Positions 16,361-24,198 of a DNA stretch of 64,000 bases are shown here, in pieces. How positions within the stretch are numbered: position 1 is the stretch's first letter; each line of letters starts with the position of its first letter. The translations under genes and the position numbers were made by a program. Origin of the DNA: UBA7672 sp965229115 (GTDB lineage: Bacteria > Pseudomonadota > Alphaproteobacteria > Caulobacterales > Hyphomonadaceae); contig CBDDIR010000003.1 in NCBI GenBank assembly GCA_965229115.1, forward strand, positions 372,001 through 436,000, written 5' to 3'. Under the pieces are notes generated by a model. It saw only the letters and a list, made by a program, of their open reading frames with translations, was not told where the DNA came from and searched no databases.

Positions 16361-17698
16361 ATGCGGAAAATCGCTGGATTTGTAAGCCTTCTCGCGCTGT
16401 GCGCCTGCCAGGCTGCGCCGACCGCAACCGGGCAGACGCCGGCTGCGCCGCAGCTTCCTTCCAGCATGGACTTCGCTGATCCAACGCAAAACCTGTCGAT
16501 CACCAAGGTCGCGCCGGGGCTTAGCTATGTGCTTGGCCGCAATGTCTCGTCGAACACGATCGTGCTCGAGACGTCGGCCGGCGCGGTGATCATCGACACG
16601 TCGCGGCCGCCGGCTTCGCGCGCGCATTTCGATCTGTTGCAGAAGGCGGGCGTGACGAAGGCGGCGTATGTCATTCTTACGCACGGCCATGGCGATCACA
16701 CGGGCGGCGTGGGTCTGTGGAAGCAGGTGGGCGCCAAGGTGGTGGCGCAGGAGAACCTCAGCGAGTTTCTCGGCTATCAGCGTTTGCTCGGCGGGTTCTT
16801 CGCGCGGCGGAATGCGGCGCAGTTCCAGTTTTCGGGCCAGGGCGGCGCTGTTGCTGGCCCATCGCCGGATGGACGCGCGCTGGCTGCGGCGGCGAATGCG
16901 GCCAACAGCTTTACGCCGGACATCACCTTCCGCGATACGCTGGATCTCGATGTGGGCGGGACGAAGCTGCACCTGATCTCGACGCCGGGCGAGACGCCGG
17001 ATCACCTGACAGTCTGGGTTCCGAGCCTGAAGGCGGCATTCGTGGGCGACAATTTCTATGAGTCGTTCCCGAACATGTACACGCTGCGCGGCACGCGGCC
17101 GCGCTGGGCGATGGACTACATCAACTCGCTCAACAAGGTGCTGGCGCTGGAGCCGGAGATCGTCATCCCGAGCCACGGCCCGGCGATTGTCGGGAAGGAC
17201 GAGATCAAGCGCCAGTTCACCAAGATGCGCGACGCGATCGTCTATGTGCACGATGCGGTGGTGAAGGGCATGAACGAGGGGAAGGACGTTCATACGCTGA
17301 TGGCGGAGATCAAGCTGCCGGCCGCGCTCGATGTGGGCGAGGGCTATGGCAAGATCTCGTGGTCGGTGCGTGGGATATATGAAAACTATGTCGGCTGGTT
17401 CAATGGCGATGCAGCCGAGATGTTCCCTGAAGGGCGCGACAGCATTTCGCCGGAGCTGGTGAAGCTTGCGGGCGGGCCGAAGAAGATTGCGGACGATGCG
17501 ATGGCGTTGATCGACCAGGGCAAGCTGGTTGAGGCGTTGCACATGACGTCGGTCGGCATTGAAGGCGCGCCGGGCGACAAGGATGTGCTGCGCGCCCGCG
17601 CGGCGGCGTTTGAAGCGCTGATCAAGGCGTCGACCAATCGCAACGAACTTGGCTGGCTCAATCAGGGGCTGGCCGAGGCGAAGGCGGGGCTGAAGTAG
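16361..17698 (+). CDS. alkylsulfatase-like metallo-beta-lactamase-fold lipoprotein
   Basis: The 445-residue product opens at 16361 with a lipoprotein leader (LLALCAC lipobox). The metallo-beta-lactamase domain has THGHGDHTGG at 107-116 for the dinuclear zinc site, later GDNFYESFPN and PSHGPAI. It is followed by an alkylsulfatase dimerisation-type region (KISWSVRGIYENYVGWFNGDAAEMFP) and a short helical C-terminus. Relatives such as SdsA1 hydrolyse alkyl sulfates; this protein is shorter than SdsA1 (about 650 residues) and lacks most of the C-terminal sterol-carrier-like domain. The substrate is unknown. The stop is 2 bp from that of the convergent reductase gene. Confidence 0.85.
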   Translation: MRKIAGFVSLLALCACQAAPTATGQTPAAPQLPSSMDFADPTQNLSITKVAPGLSYVLGRNVSSNTIVLETSAGAVIIDTSRPPASRAHFDLLQKAGVTKAAYVILTHGHGDHTGGVGLWKQVGAKVVAQENLSEFLGYQRLLGGFFARRNAAQFQFSGQGGAVAGPSPDGRALAAAANAANSFTPDITFRDTLDLDVGGTKLHLISTPGETPDHLTVWVPSLKAAFVGDNFYESFPNMYTLRGTRPRWAMDYINSLNKVLALEPEIVIPSHGPAIVGKDEIKRQFTKMRDAIVYVHDAVVKGMNEGKDVHTLMAEIKLPAALDVGEGYGKISWSVRGIYENYVGWFNGDAAEMFPEGRDSISPELVKLAGGPKKIADDAMALIDQGKLVEALHMTSVGIEGAPGDKDVLRARAAAFEALIKASTNRNELGWLNQGLAEAKAGLK

Positions 17699-17700
17699 GT

Positions 17701-18345
17701 TCAGCGTTTCAGAACGTAGTGCGTGGTGTTCTCGCCGGGCACGCGCTCCACCTGTTTGAGGCCTGCCTTGGTGAGGTCGATGCCGCTGAACAGCGGCTCG
17801 CCGCTGCCGAGCAGGACGGGCGCGATCGAGATGTGCATTTCGTCGACGAGGCCGGCCTTCAGGTATTCGCGGATCGTCGCTGCGCCGCCGCCGATGCGGA
17901 CGTCCTTGTCCTTGGCTGACGCCTTCGCGCGCTTGAGGGCTGCGTCGATGCCGTCGGTGACGAAGTGGAAGGTGGTGCCGCCTTCCATGCCGAGCGGGGC
18001 GCGGGGGTGGTGGGTGAGGACATAGACGTCGCAATGATAGGGCGGGGTGTCGCCCCACCAGCCTTTCCAGCCATCATCCGTCCAGGGCCCGCGCGAATGG
18101 GCGAACATGTTGCGGCCCATGATCCACGCGCCGACATTCTCGAAGCTGCGCACGGCGAAATCATTGTCGACGCCGGTGAGGCCGCCGTCATTGCCGAGCA
18201 CGGTCTTCTGGAATGTCTCGGTGGGGTAGAACCAGTTGTGCAGGTTCGGCCCGCCTTCGCCGAGGGGATTTTCCAGACTCTGGTTCGGGCCGGCGCCGAA
18301 GCCGTCCAGCGAGATCGAGAAGCAGTTGACGCGCAGCTTGGACAT
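17701..18345 (-). CDS. RibD C-terminal/DHFR-like reductase (copy 1)
   Basis: A 214-residue member of the 'dihydrofolate reductase family' defined by the RibD C-terminal domain. Visible blocks: an N-terminal beta strand with CFSISLDGFGAGP, AWIMGRNMF, VRIGGGAATIREYLKAGLVDEMHISIAPVLLGSGEPLF. The GGGAA loop and the L-V-D-E-x-H-x-x-I-x-P segment form the NADPH site in the family. Proteins of this type reduce pyrimidine or other heterocyclic substrates, but the real substrate is unknown. It is followed downstream by the convergent MBL gene; the second reductase lies 22 bp upstream on the same strand. Confidence 0.88.
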   Translation of the reverse strand: MSKLRVNCFSISLDGFGAGPNQSLENPLGEGGPNLHNWFYPTETFQKTVLGNDGGLTGVDNDFAVRSFENVGAWIMGRNMFAHSRGPWTDDGWKGWWGDTPPYHCDVYVLTHHPRAPLGMEGGTTFHFVTDGIDAALKRAKASAKDKDVRIGGGAATIREYLKAGLVDEMHISIAPVLLGSGEPLFSGIDLTKAGLKQVERVPGENTTHYVLKR

Positions 18346-18367
18346 GACGGCTCCTGTTCAGGCGGTT

Positions 18368-18919
18368 TCAGGCGAATGTGTAGATGAGCGACGTGCGGCC
18401 GCCAGCGAGATTGGAGGCGCTGACCAGCTTGAGAGTGTGCTGTCCGGCGTCGTCGAACAAGCGCCTTCCTTCGCCGAGGAGGATCGGGCTGATATCCATA
18501 TGCAGTTCGTCGATCAGGCGTTCGCGTAGCAGCGACTGGATCAGCGTGGCGCCGCCGACGCATTGTACATCGCGGCCCTTGGCGGCTTCCTTCGCGAGGC
18601 GCACCGCATCATGGATGCCGTTGGTGGCGAAGGTGATGGTGACGCCATTGCCTTCCTTGGGATGTTTTGCGGGCGCCTTGCTGGTGACGATGATGAGCGG
18701 GGTGCGGAACTCGTAATCGGCGGCATAGCTGTCCGGGTCGTTCGGTGTGTCGAAGATGCGGCGGCCCATGATGACCGCGCCGGTCGTCTCGAAGGCGTGC
18801 TTCATGGCGGGCGATTGCAGCAGTTCTTCAAAGTCCGGATAGAGCGCGCCGGCGGAGCCTTTGGCGTCTGCGATGAAGCCATCGAGCGACATGGTCATGC
18901 CTGCGATCAGCTTTGTCAT
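18368..18919 (-). CDS. RibD C-terminal/DHFR-like reductase (copy 2)
   Basis: A 183-residue reductase related to the neighbouring copy: MTKLIAGMTMSLDGFIADAKGSAG at the N-terminus, AVIMGRRIFDTP, VQCVGGATLIQSLLRERLIDELHMDISPILLGEGRRLFDDAG. The start at 18919 fits the family better than an upstream in-frame ATG at 18943, which lies inside the operator-like repeat. It is divergent from an HxlR gene. The two reductases probably form one transcript controlled by that regulator. Confidence 0.88.
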   Translation of the reverse strand: MTKLIAGMTMSLDGFIADAKGSAGALYPDFEELLQSPAMKHAFETTGAVIMGRRIFDTPNDPDSYAADYEFRTPLIIVTSKAPAKHPKEGNGVTITFATNGIHDAVRLAKEAAKGRDVQCVGGATLIQSLLRERLIDELHMDISPILLGEGRRLFDDAGQHTLKLVSASNLAGGRTSLIYTFA

Positions 18920-18931
18920 ATCAGACTCCCT

Positions 18932-18993
18932 AACCAGTTGCATGTTGAAACCGGTTGTTCTGTCGCACGACTGCTCCTACTATGCAACTGGTT
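18932..18993. promoter_or_regulatory. 12-bp inverted repeat in the reductase/HxlR divergent promoter
   Basis: AACCAGTTGCAT (18932-18943) and ATGCAACTGGTT (18982-18993) are perfect inverted repeats 38 bp apart, with a central 8-bp palindrome AACCGGTT at 18949-18956. They overlap the outer possible start codons on both sides, which is why both conceptual proteins would begin M-Q-L-V. This is better explained as an operator for the adjacent HxlR regulator. Confidence 0.7.
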
Positions 18994-19524
18994 TATCTCG
19001 TGAGGTTCAGTTTGGAAGCCGAACAGAGATCGGGCTGCCCGATCAATCTTGCCATGGAAGAGCTGGGCGACCGGTGGAGCCTGATCATCATTCGCGACAT
19101 GATGTTCGGTAACCGCCGGCATTTCCGCGAGCTGCTGACCAAGTCGGACGAGGGGATTGCCTCGAACATTCTCGCAGCGCGGCTGAAGCGGATGCAGGAG
19201 ATCGGGCTGATCACGGCGGCGGAAGATCCGACGCACAAGCAGAAGGTGGTCTATTCGCTGACCGAGAAGGCGATCCAGCTGGTGCCGATGATCGCCGTGG
19301 TGGGGGCGTGGGGGCGGGTGCACCTGGCCGTCACCGAGGACATGAGCATCCGCGCCGAGCTGCTGGAGAAGGGCGGGCCGAAGATGTGGGGCGAGTTCAT
19401 GGATGAACTGCGTGTGCTGCATCTGGGCAAGAAGGCCAAGGGTACGGGGCCGAGCGTGCTGGAGCGGCTGACGGAAGCGTTCCTGGCCGTGCGCGCCAAG
19501 CAGGCGCGGCGGAAGAGGGCATGA
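18982..19524 (+). CDS. HxlR-family transcriptional regulator with extended C-terminus
   Basis: Core HxlR winged helix: RSGCPINLAMEELGDRWSLIIIRDMMFGNRRHFRELLTKSD, IASNILAARLKRMQEIGLITAAE and KVVYSLTEKAIQLVPMI. A further 80 residues extend the protein to about 180, longer than the usual 110-130. The cysteine in G-C-P-I is the usual sensing position. The start is uncertain: ATG at 18982 is inside the inverted repeat, and a TTG at 19012 with GAGG six bases upstream also gives a normal N-terminus. It likely represses itself and the divergent reductase pair. Confidence 0.87.
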   Translation: MQLVYLVRFSLEAEQRSGCPINLAMEELGDRWSLIIIRDMMFGNRRHFRELLTKSDEGIASNILAARLKRMQEIGLITAAEDPTHKQKVVYSLTEKAIQLVPMIAVVGAWGRVHLAVTEDMSIRAELLEKGGPKMWGEFMDELRVLHLGKKAKGTGPSVLERLTEAFLAVRAKQARRKRA

Positions 19525-19625
19525 TGAGTGTCGTTGCATGCGCGGCCTCGTTTGAGGCGCGCAGTATGTGTTCAGCGCATCAGGTGTAGGACGGATTCGG
19601 CCGATTAAATCGGCGTCAGTGAGCG

Positions 19626-19750
19626 CGCGCTCGTCCTTCGACGGACGCACGTGTTCCACGTGCTGCTCAGGATGAGCGCTTTTCAGCGGGCGGCAGAGTA
19701 GCGCTCATGGTGAGCAGGCCCGAAGGGCCGTCCGTCGAACCACGAGCGCG
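19626..19750. repeat. dispersed palindromic element, type 1, copy a
   Basis: The outer arms begin CGCGCTCGTCCTTCGACGGA and end with its near-complement; the inner arms are TGCTCAGGATGAGCGCT and AGCGCTCATGGTGAGCA. Copies of this layout recur at 26177, 42889 and 62289. This copy has diverged in the inner right arm and the final arm (TCGAACCACGAGCGCG). It lies at the 3' end of ccrM. Confidence 0.85.
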
Positions 19751-19755
19751 TTAGC

Positions 19756-20922
19756 TCAGCTCAGGCCCATCTGCGTGCGGAACTTGCGGCGCAGGAGGTC
19801 GATCGGGGCGAGGCCCTGATCCGACTTGTAGTGCCAGAAGGTCCAGCCATTGCAGGACGGCGCGTTCTGGACGTGGGCGCCCATGCGGTGGATCGAGCCG
19901 GAAGATTCGCCGGTCATCAGGCTGCCGTCTGCGCGGACGCGGGCGACGTGACGGTTCTGCGGGCAGAAGAGGCGATCGCCCGGACGCACGAGGCCGTGCT
20001 CGACCAGCGCGCCGAACGGCACGCGCGGCTCTGCCTTCTTGGACGATTGGACTTCGATGTCTTCAGCGCCGAGCTTGCGCACGTTGGCGATGCGGCGGGT
20101 GGCGACGTCGATGTAATCCTTGTCACGCTCGAGGCCGATGAAGCGGCGATCGAGCAGCTTGGCGACGGCGCCGGTCGTGCCCGTGCCGAAGAACGGATCG
20201 AGGATCACGTCGCCCGGATTGGTGGTGCCGACGATGATGCGATGGAGCAGGGCTTCCGGCTTCTGCGTCGGATGAGCTTTCTTGCCATCGTCGCCGCGCA
20301 TGCGTTCGTTGCCCGAGCAGATGGGGAAGGTCCACCAATCGGAGCGGGCCTGCACATCGTCATTGCCGGTTTTCAGGGCGTCGTAGTTGAAGGTGTAGCG
20401 CTTCTGCTCCTGGCTGCGCGTGGCCCAGATCAGGGTCTCGTGCGCGTTGGCGAGGCGCGTGCCCTTGAAGTTGGGCATCGGGTTCGACTTGTTCCACACG
20501 ACGTCGTTGAGAATCCAGAAGCCGAGATCCTGGATCGCGGCGCCGACGCGGAAGATGTTGTGATAGGAGCCGATCACCCAGATTGCGCCATCCGGCTTCA
20601 GCACGCGACGGGCGGCTTTCAGCCAGTCGCGGGTGAACTTGTCGTAGGCGGCGAACGAATCGAACTTGTCCCAATCGTTATTCACGGCGTCGACATGGCT
20701 GTTGTCTGGACGCGTGAGATCGCCGCCGAGCTGAAGATTGTAGGGCGGGTCAGCGAAGATGAGATCGATCGAGCCCTCGGGCAGCGAGTTCATCGATTCG
20801 ATGCAGTCGCCCACCATGATCTGATCAAGCGGGAGAACCGGCTTCGCGAGCGCTTTGGCGTGCGCGGCAGCCTTGGTTTTGACGGTCTTCTGAACCTGCG
20901 GGTCGATCGTTTTGATCGCCAT
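19756..20922 (-). CDS. ccrM: CcrM-type adenine-N6 DNA methyltransferase (GANTC)
   Basis: The 388-residue protein is a beta-class N6-adenine methyltransferase: catalytic D-P-P-Y-N-L at residues 58-63 precedes the SAM-binding DPFFGTGTTG (about residue 245). The core VWNKSNPMPNFKGTRLANAHETLIWA and KKAHPTQKPEALLHRI matches CcrM. A C-terminal domain of about 80 residues (FGALVEHGLVRPGDRLFCPQNRHVARVRADGS, SCNGWTFWHYK) matches the CcrM-specific extension that recognises GANTC. CcrM remethylates the chromosome at the end of S phase in Caulobacter. Five GANTC sites and a CtrA-like box upstream imply the same cell-cycle control here. Confidence 0.95.
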   Translation of the reverse strand: MAIKTIDPQVQKTVKTKAAAHAKALAKPVLPLDQIMVGDCIESMNSLPEGSIDLIFADPPYNLQLGGDLTRPDNSHVDAVNNDWDKFDSFAAYDKFTRDWLKAARRVLKPDGAIWVIGSYHNIFRVGAAIQDLGFWILNDVVWNKSNPMPNFKGTRLANAHETLIWATRSQEQKRYTFNYDALKTGNDDVQARSDWWTFPICSGNERMRGDDGKKAHPTQKPEALLHRIIVGTTNPGDVILDPFFGTGTTGAVAKLLDRRFIGLERDKDYIDVATRRIANVRKLGAEDIEVQSSKKAEPRVPFGALVEHGLVRPGDRLFCPQNRHVARVRADGSLMTGESSGSIHRMGAHVQNAPSCNGWTFWHYKSDQGLAPIDLLRRKFRTQMGLS

Positions 20923-20964
20923 GGAACTGTCTCACGCAACGCCCGAAATGGACTGAAGCGTTGA

Positions 20965-21045
20965 GACTCGCCGACTCGGGTAAACAACCCATTGAATCTG
21001 TAGTTAATTTTGCATTTACCATAATGGGACAGCCGAATCTGAGTC
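20965..21045 (-). promoter_or_regulatory. ccrM upstream region: five GANTC sites and a CtrA-like box
   Basis: GANTC occurs at 20965-20969, 20973-20977, 20994-20998, 21035-21039 and 21041-21045. TTAA-N7-TTTA at 21004-21018 is one base off the CtrA box TTAA-N7-TTAA. In Caulobacter ccrM is activated by CtrA and is affected by methylation of GANTC in its leader, so the arrangement fits autoregulation. Confidence 0.75.
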
Positions 21046-21050
21046 ACACA

Positions 21051-22172
21051 TCAGAAGAGATTCATCTGGCCGTTGCCTGCGGGATCAGGCGGCGGACGGA
21101 AGAGGTCGGTGCGGAGCTTCACATCGACTTCGTTGAGGCCGAGGCGGCGGGTGGCGTTCTTGAATCTCGCAGCGATGAGTTGCGCGTAGGGACCATCGCC
21201 GCGCTGGCGCACTTTCCACTCCGAGCGATAGTCCTCGCCCTTGTGCATGGAGCGCAGCAGCGACATCACGCGCTTGGCGCGATCGGGGTAGTTTGCCTCG
21301 AGCCATTCGGTGAAGAGGCCGGCGATTTCGAGCGGCAGACGTAGAAGAACGTAGCCGGCGCGCTTTGCGCCTGCGTCTGCGGCCGCTTCGAGGAGTTGCT
21401 CCATCTCCGGCTCGTTGAGGGCAGGGATGATTGGCGCGGTCATCGCGGTGACGGGCACGCCGTTGGCGGCAAGTTCGCGCATGGTTTCGACGCGACGATG
21501 CGGGGCGGCGCAGCGCGGCTCCATCGTGCGGGCGAGCTTGCGATCCAGCGTGGTGAAGGAGACGGCGACGGAGACGAGGCCCTTCGCGGCCATCGGTGCG
21601 ATGAGGTCGAGGTCGCGCAGGATCAGCGCGGATTTGGTGATCATCGCGACGGGGTGTTCGTAGCGCGCCAGCACTTCGAGGATGGAGCGGGTGATGCGCA
21701 GCTCCTTCTCGATAGGTTGGTAAATGTCAGTGTCGCCCGCCAGCATGATGCGGCCGGGTTTGTAGTTCTTCTTCGAGAGCTCTTTTTCCAGCAGCGATGC
21801 GGCGCTGGGTTTGACGAAGATCTTCGTCTCGAAGTCGAGGCCGGGGGAGAGGCCACGGTAGGCGTGGTTGGGGCGGGCGAAGCAATAGATGCAGCCGTGC
21901 TCGCAGCCCTTGTAGGGGTTGATGGTCCTGTCGAAGGAGATGTCGGGCGAGGTGTTGTAGGTGATGATCGTCTTCGGACGCTCGACGATGGTTTCCGTCT
22001 TTAGCGTTTCGGGTTTTTCGTCTGTCTCCCAACCGTCATCAAACGGTTCGGCGTATTGCTTCTCGAACCGACCGGAGGCGTTGGAGAGGGCCCCCCGCCC
22101 CCGGGCCTGGTCCCGCTCCACCGACCAGTCGGCGTCTTTCGATCGCGTTTTCCACTTTTCCTGCGGCGGCAT
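21051..22172 (-). CDS. PA0069-family radical SAM protein
   Basis: A 373-residue radical SAM protein. The [4Fe-4S] motif is in GCEHGCIYCFARPNHAYRG, that is C-x(3)-C-x(2)-C followed by F-A-R-P. Upstream are NTSPDISFDRTINPYKGCEHG, and downstream AGDTDIYQPIEKELRITRSILE and TAPIIPALNEPEMEQLL. This is the Rv2578c/PA0069 group, SplB-like but without a proven reaction. The start at 22172 removes a hydrophobic N-terminal extension that would be out of character. Its stop is 128 bp from ccrM and the ccrM promoter lies between, so the two are probably separate transcripts. Confidence 0.9.
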   Translation of the reverse strand: MPPQEKWKTRSKDADWSVERDQARGRGALSNASGRFEKQYAEPFDDGWETDEKPETLKTETIVERPKTIITYNTSPDISFDRTINPYKGCEHGCIYCFARPNHAYRGLSPGLDFETKIFVKPSAASLLEKELSKKNYKPGRIMLAGDTDIYQPIEKELRITRSILEVLARYEHPVAMITKSALILRDLDLIAPMAAKGLVSVAVSFTTLDRKLARTMEPRCAAPHRRVETMRELAANGVPVTAMTAPIIPALNEPEMEQLLEAAADAGAKRAGYVLLRLPLEIAGLFTEWLEANYPDRAKRVMSLLRSMHKGEDYRSEWKVRQRGDGPYAQLIAARFKNATRRLGLNEVDVKLRTDLFRPPPDPAGNGQMNLF

Positions 22173-22412
22173 GGATCGTCCCAATAACCATGCTGCCAAT
22201 CTAGAACATATAACGAATAAATAAAGAACAAACACGGTTTACGTAGGACGATATTCCTGTATCTGTTGTGGATGAGCCTCACGTCTCCGCCAGACGCAGG
22301 TGGTTCAGGGCCTTTGATGGCCCCGGGATGGAAGACGCCCGCAGCCCTACCCGTCCCGAAGCGAGGCGGCGGACCATTGCCTTGGTCCGCCGCCGTCGTT
22401 TCTATCGGGTTC

Positions 22413-23600
22413 ATGACAACTGATCCTGCGACAGCCTCCACAGCAAAACTTGCTGGTCCCATGCTCATCCTGGCGGGGCTGATTGCGCTTGGCGGCGGGG
22501 TCGGGCTCGCGACCGTGTCGATCATCCGCGACCATTCGTTCGGCGGCATCATGGGCGGGTTGTTCAGCGGGTTAGTGCTGGCGCTGGCGATCATGGGCGG
22601 CGCTGCGTGGCTGGCGATGAGCCTGATGAAGGCGCCCAAGGTTCCCGACACGGTTGGCGGGGAGGCGATCGAGGCCGACCTGAAAGACGTGCTGGCCGAG
22701 GTGGAGCGGACGCGGCTGTCGACCGTGGAGAAGATCAACAGGCGGGCGATGTGGCGTGTGCCGCTCGGGCTGGTTGCCGGCATCGGGTTTGCCATCCTCT
22801 CGCAGTTCAATGACGATCCGCCGGATGCGTTTGAGGGGGTGTTGCTTGTCGGCTTCCCGGCGCTGCTGGCTTACTGGTGGGCGTCGGCCGGGCTGTCGGC
22901 GGATTATACGCGGCTCTACAAGGACAAGGTGCTGCCGCGGCTGGCGGCGACGTTCGGGTCGTTGAGCTATCGCAGCGCGGTGATGCCGAATCTGGCGCAG
23001 CTCGAGGCGGAGGGCATCTTCCGCGACTTCGACTCGTCGGACGCGGATGACGAGGTGTTCGGCACCTATCGCAACCTGCCGCTCAACATCGTCGAGCTGA
23101 AGCTGACGAAGAAATCGGGGAAGAATACGCGGACGATTTTCAGTGGGCTTCTGGTGACGCTGGATCTGCCGCGGGATACCGGCGCGGTGACGGCGGTGAT
23201 TTCGGATGCGGGCGCGGTGGGCAATTTCCTCGACCGGCAGAAGGGGCTGAACCGGAAGCGGGTGAAGCTTGAGGATGTCGTGTTCGAGAAGGTCTATGAG
23301 GTCTATGGCTCGGACCAGATTGCGGCGCGGGCCTTGCTCAATCCGGCGTTCATGGAGCGGTTGTTGAAGCTGGGGCAGTTGCCGGGCTTCGGGTTGCCGC
23401 TGGTGTTGTGTTCGGGGCGGGTCTTCCAGATCGCGATGCCGAACTCCGGGTTGAACCTGTTCGAGCCGCCGGGGTTCCGCAAGCCGGCTGCGACGCATGA
23501 GGCGCTGGTGCAGCTGCGCAAGGACATCGCGGCGGTGCTGGCGGCGGCGGATGCGGTGATCGATCTCGACCATCGCTTCGAGATCGCGCAGCGACAGTAG
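22413..23600 (+). CDS. DUF3137 membrane protein
   Basis: A 395-residue protein with a DUF3137 domain. The N-terminus has two hydrophobic segments (LAGPMLILAGLIALGGGVGLATVSII and GLFSGLVLALAIMGGAAWLAMSLM). A further hydrophobic pair lies around residues 130-170, then the soluble domain FGSLSYRS, YRNLPLNIVELKLTKK, IFSGLLVTLDLPRDTGAVTAVISDAG, EDVVFEKVYEVYGSDQIAARALLNPAFMERLL. The role of DUF3137 is unknown. The start at 22413 is the first ATG that gives a plausible N-terminus. It is convergent with msrB, 4 bp between stops. Confidence 0.85.
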   Translation: MTTDPATASTAKLAGPMLILAGLIALGGGVGLATVSIIRDHSFGGIMGGLFSGLVLALAIMGGAAWLAMSLMKAPKVPDTVGGEAIEADLKDVLAEVERTRLSTVEKINRRAMWRVPLGLVAGIGFAILSQFNDDPPDAFEGVLLVGFPALLAYWWASAGLSADYTRLYKDKVLPRLAATFGSLSYRSAVMPNLAQLEAEGIFRDFDSSDADDEVFGTYRNLPLNIVELKLTKKSGKNTRTIFSGLLVTLDLPRDTGAVTAVISDAGAVGNFLDRQKGLNRKRVKLEDVVFEKVYEVYGSDQIAARALLNPAFMERLLKLGQLPGFGLPLVLCSGRVFQIAMPNSGLNLFEPPGFRKPAATHEALVQLRKDIAAVLAAADAVIDLDHRFEIAQRQ

Positions 23601-23604
23601 ATCG

Positions 23605-24093
23605 TCAGATGCGTTCGAACTTCAGCGACACGCCGTTCATGCAATAGCGCAGGCCGGTGGGGCGGGGGCCGTCGTCGAAGACGTGGCCGAGGTGACCACC
23701 GCAGCGGCGGCAATGGACTTCGGTGCGCGTCATTCCGAAAGCGCCATCGACCTTCTCGCCCACGGCATTGTCGAGCGGTTGCCAGAAGCTGGGCCAGCCT
23801 GTGCCGGAGTGGAATTTGGTATCCGACGAGAACAGCGGCAGGTCGCAACCGGCGCAGAGATATGTGCCTTGGCGGTTTTCCGGATCGAGGTCGCTTGAGC
23901 CGGGCGGTTCGGTGTCTTCGTGGCGCATCACCTGGTAGGCCTCAGGCGAGAGGATCTGGCGCCATTCCTGATCGGTGTGGGTGACTTCGAAGACTTCGTT
24001 GTCGGCGAAGGCGGCGCCGCCCGTGCAGCTGACGGCGAGCAGGCCGCCGGCGAGGATGGTTCCGGTGCGCAGGACGTTGCGGCGTGTCAGCAT
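23605..24093 (-). CDS. msrB: peptide-methionine (R)-S-oxide reductase, exported
   Basis: The 162-residue MsrB reduces methionine-R-sulfoxide in proteins. Zinc ligands are C80/C83 (CAGC) and C128/C131 (CRRC). The catalytic cysteine is C151 in R-Y-C-M-N-G, with SGTGWPSFWQP and GHLGHVFDDGP also present. Unusually, it has a Tat-like leader (T-R-R-N-V-L-R-T at 3-10) ending in a lipobox (LAVSC-T, C23). It therefore appears to be a folded lipoprotein sent to the envelope to repair oxidised periplasmic proteins. No MsrA gene is adjacent. Confidence 0.95.
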   Translation of the reverse strand: MLTRRNVLRTGTILAGGLLAVSCTGGAAFADNEVFEVTHTDQEWRQILSPEAYQVMRHEDTEPPGSSDLDPENRQGTYLCAGCDLPLFSSDTKFHSGTGWPSFWQPLDNAVGEKVDGAFGMTRTEVHCRRCGGHLGHVFDDGPRPTGLRYCMNGVSLKFERI

Positions 24094-24198
24094 GTGTCGT
24101 CTCCGCTTGGCCAGTGTTCTACGCGCGATATGTGGGTGCGGATCGGACGATTGCAGCCGCCCTGACAGTTTGAACTGCCAAGGCGGCCGGTCGACTCG

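Noticed and set aside
15812..18058. A 748-codon open frame on the minus strand
   Set aside because: It covers the HxlR and alkylsulfatase-like genes in antisense; composition is Arg-rich with no motifs.
18919..18943. N-terminal extension M-Q-L-V-R-E-S-D on the second reductase
   Set aside because: It is created by the right arm of an operator-like inverted repeat; the family start M-T-K-L-I-A is at 18919.
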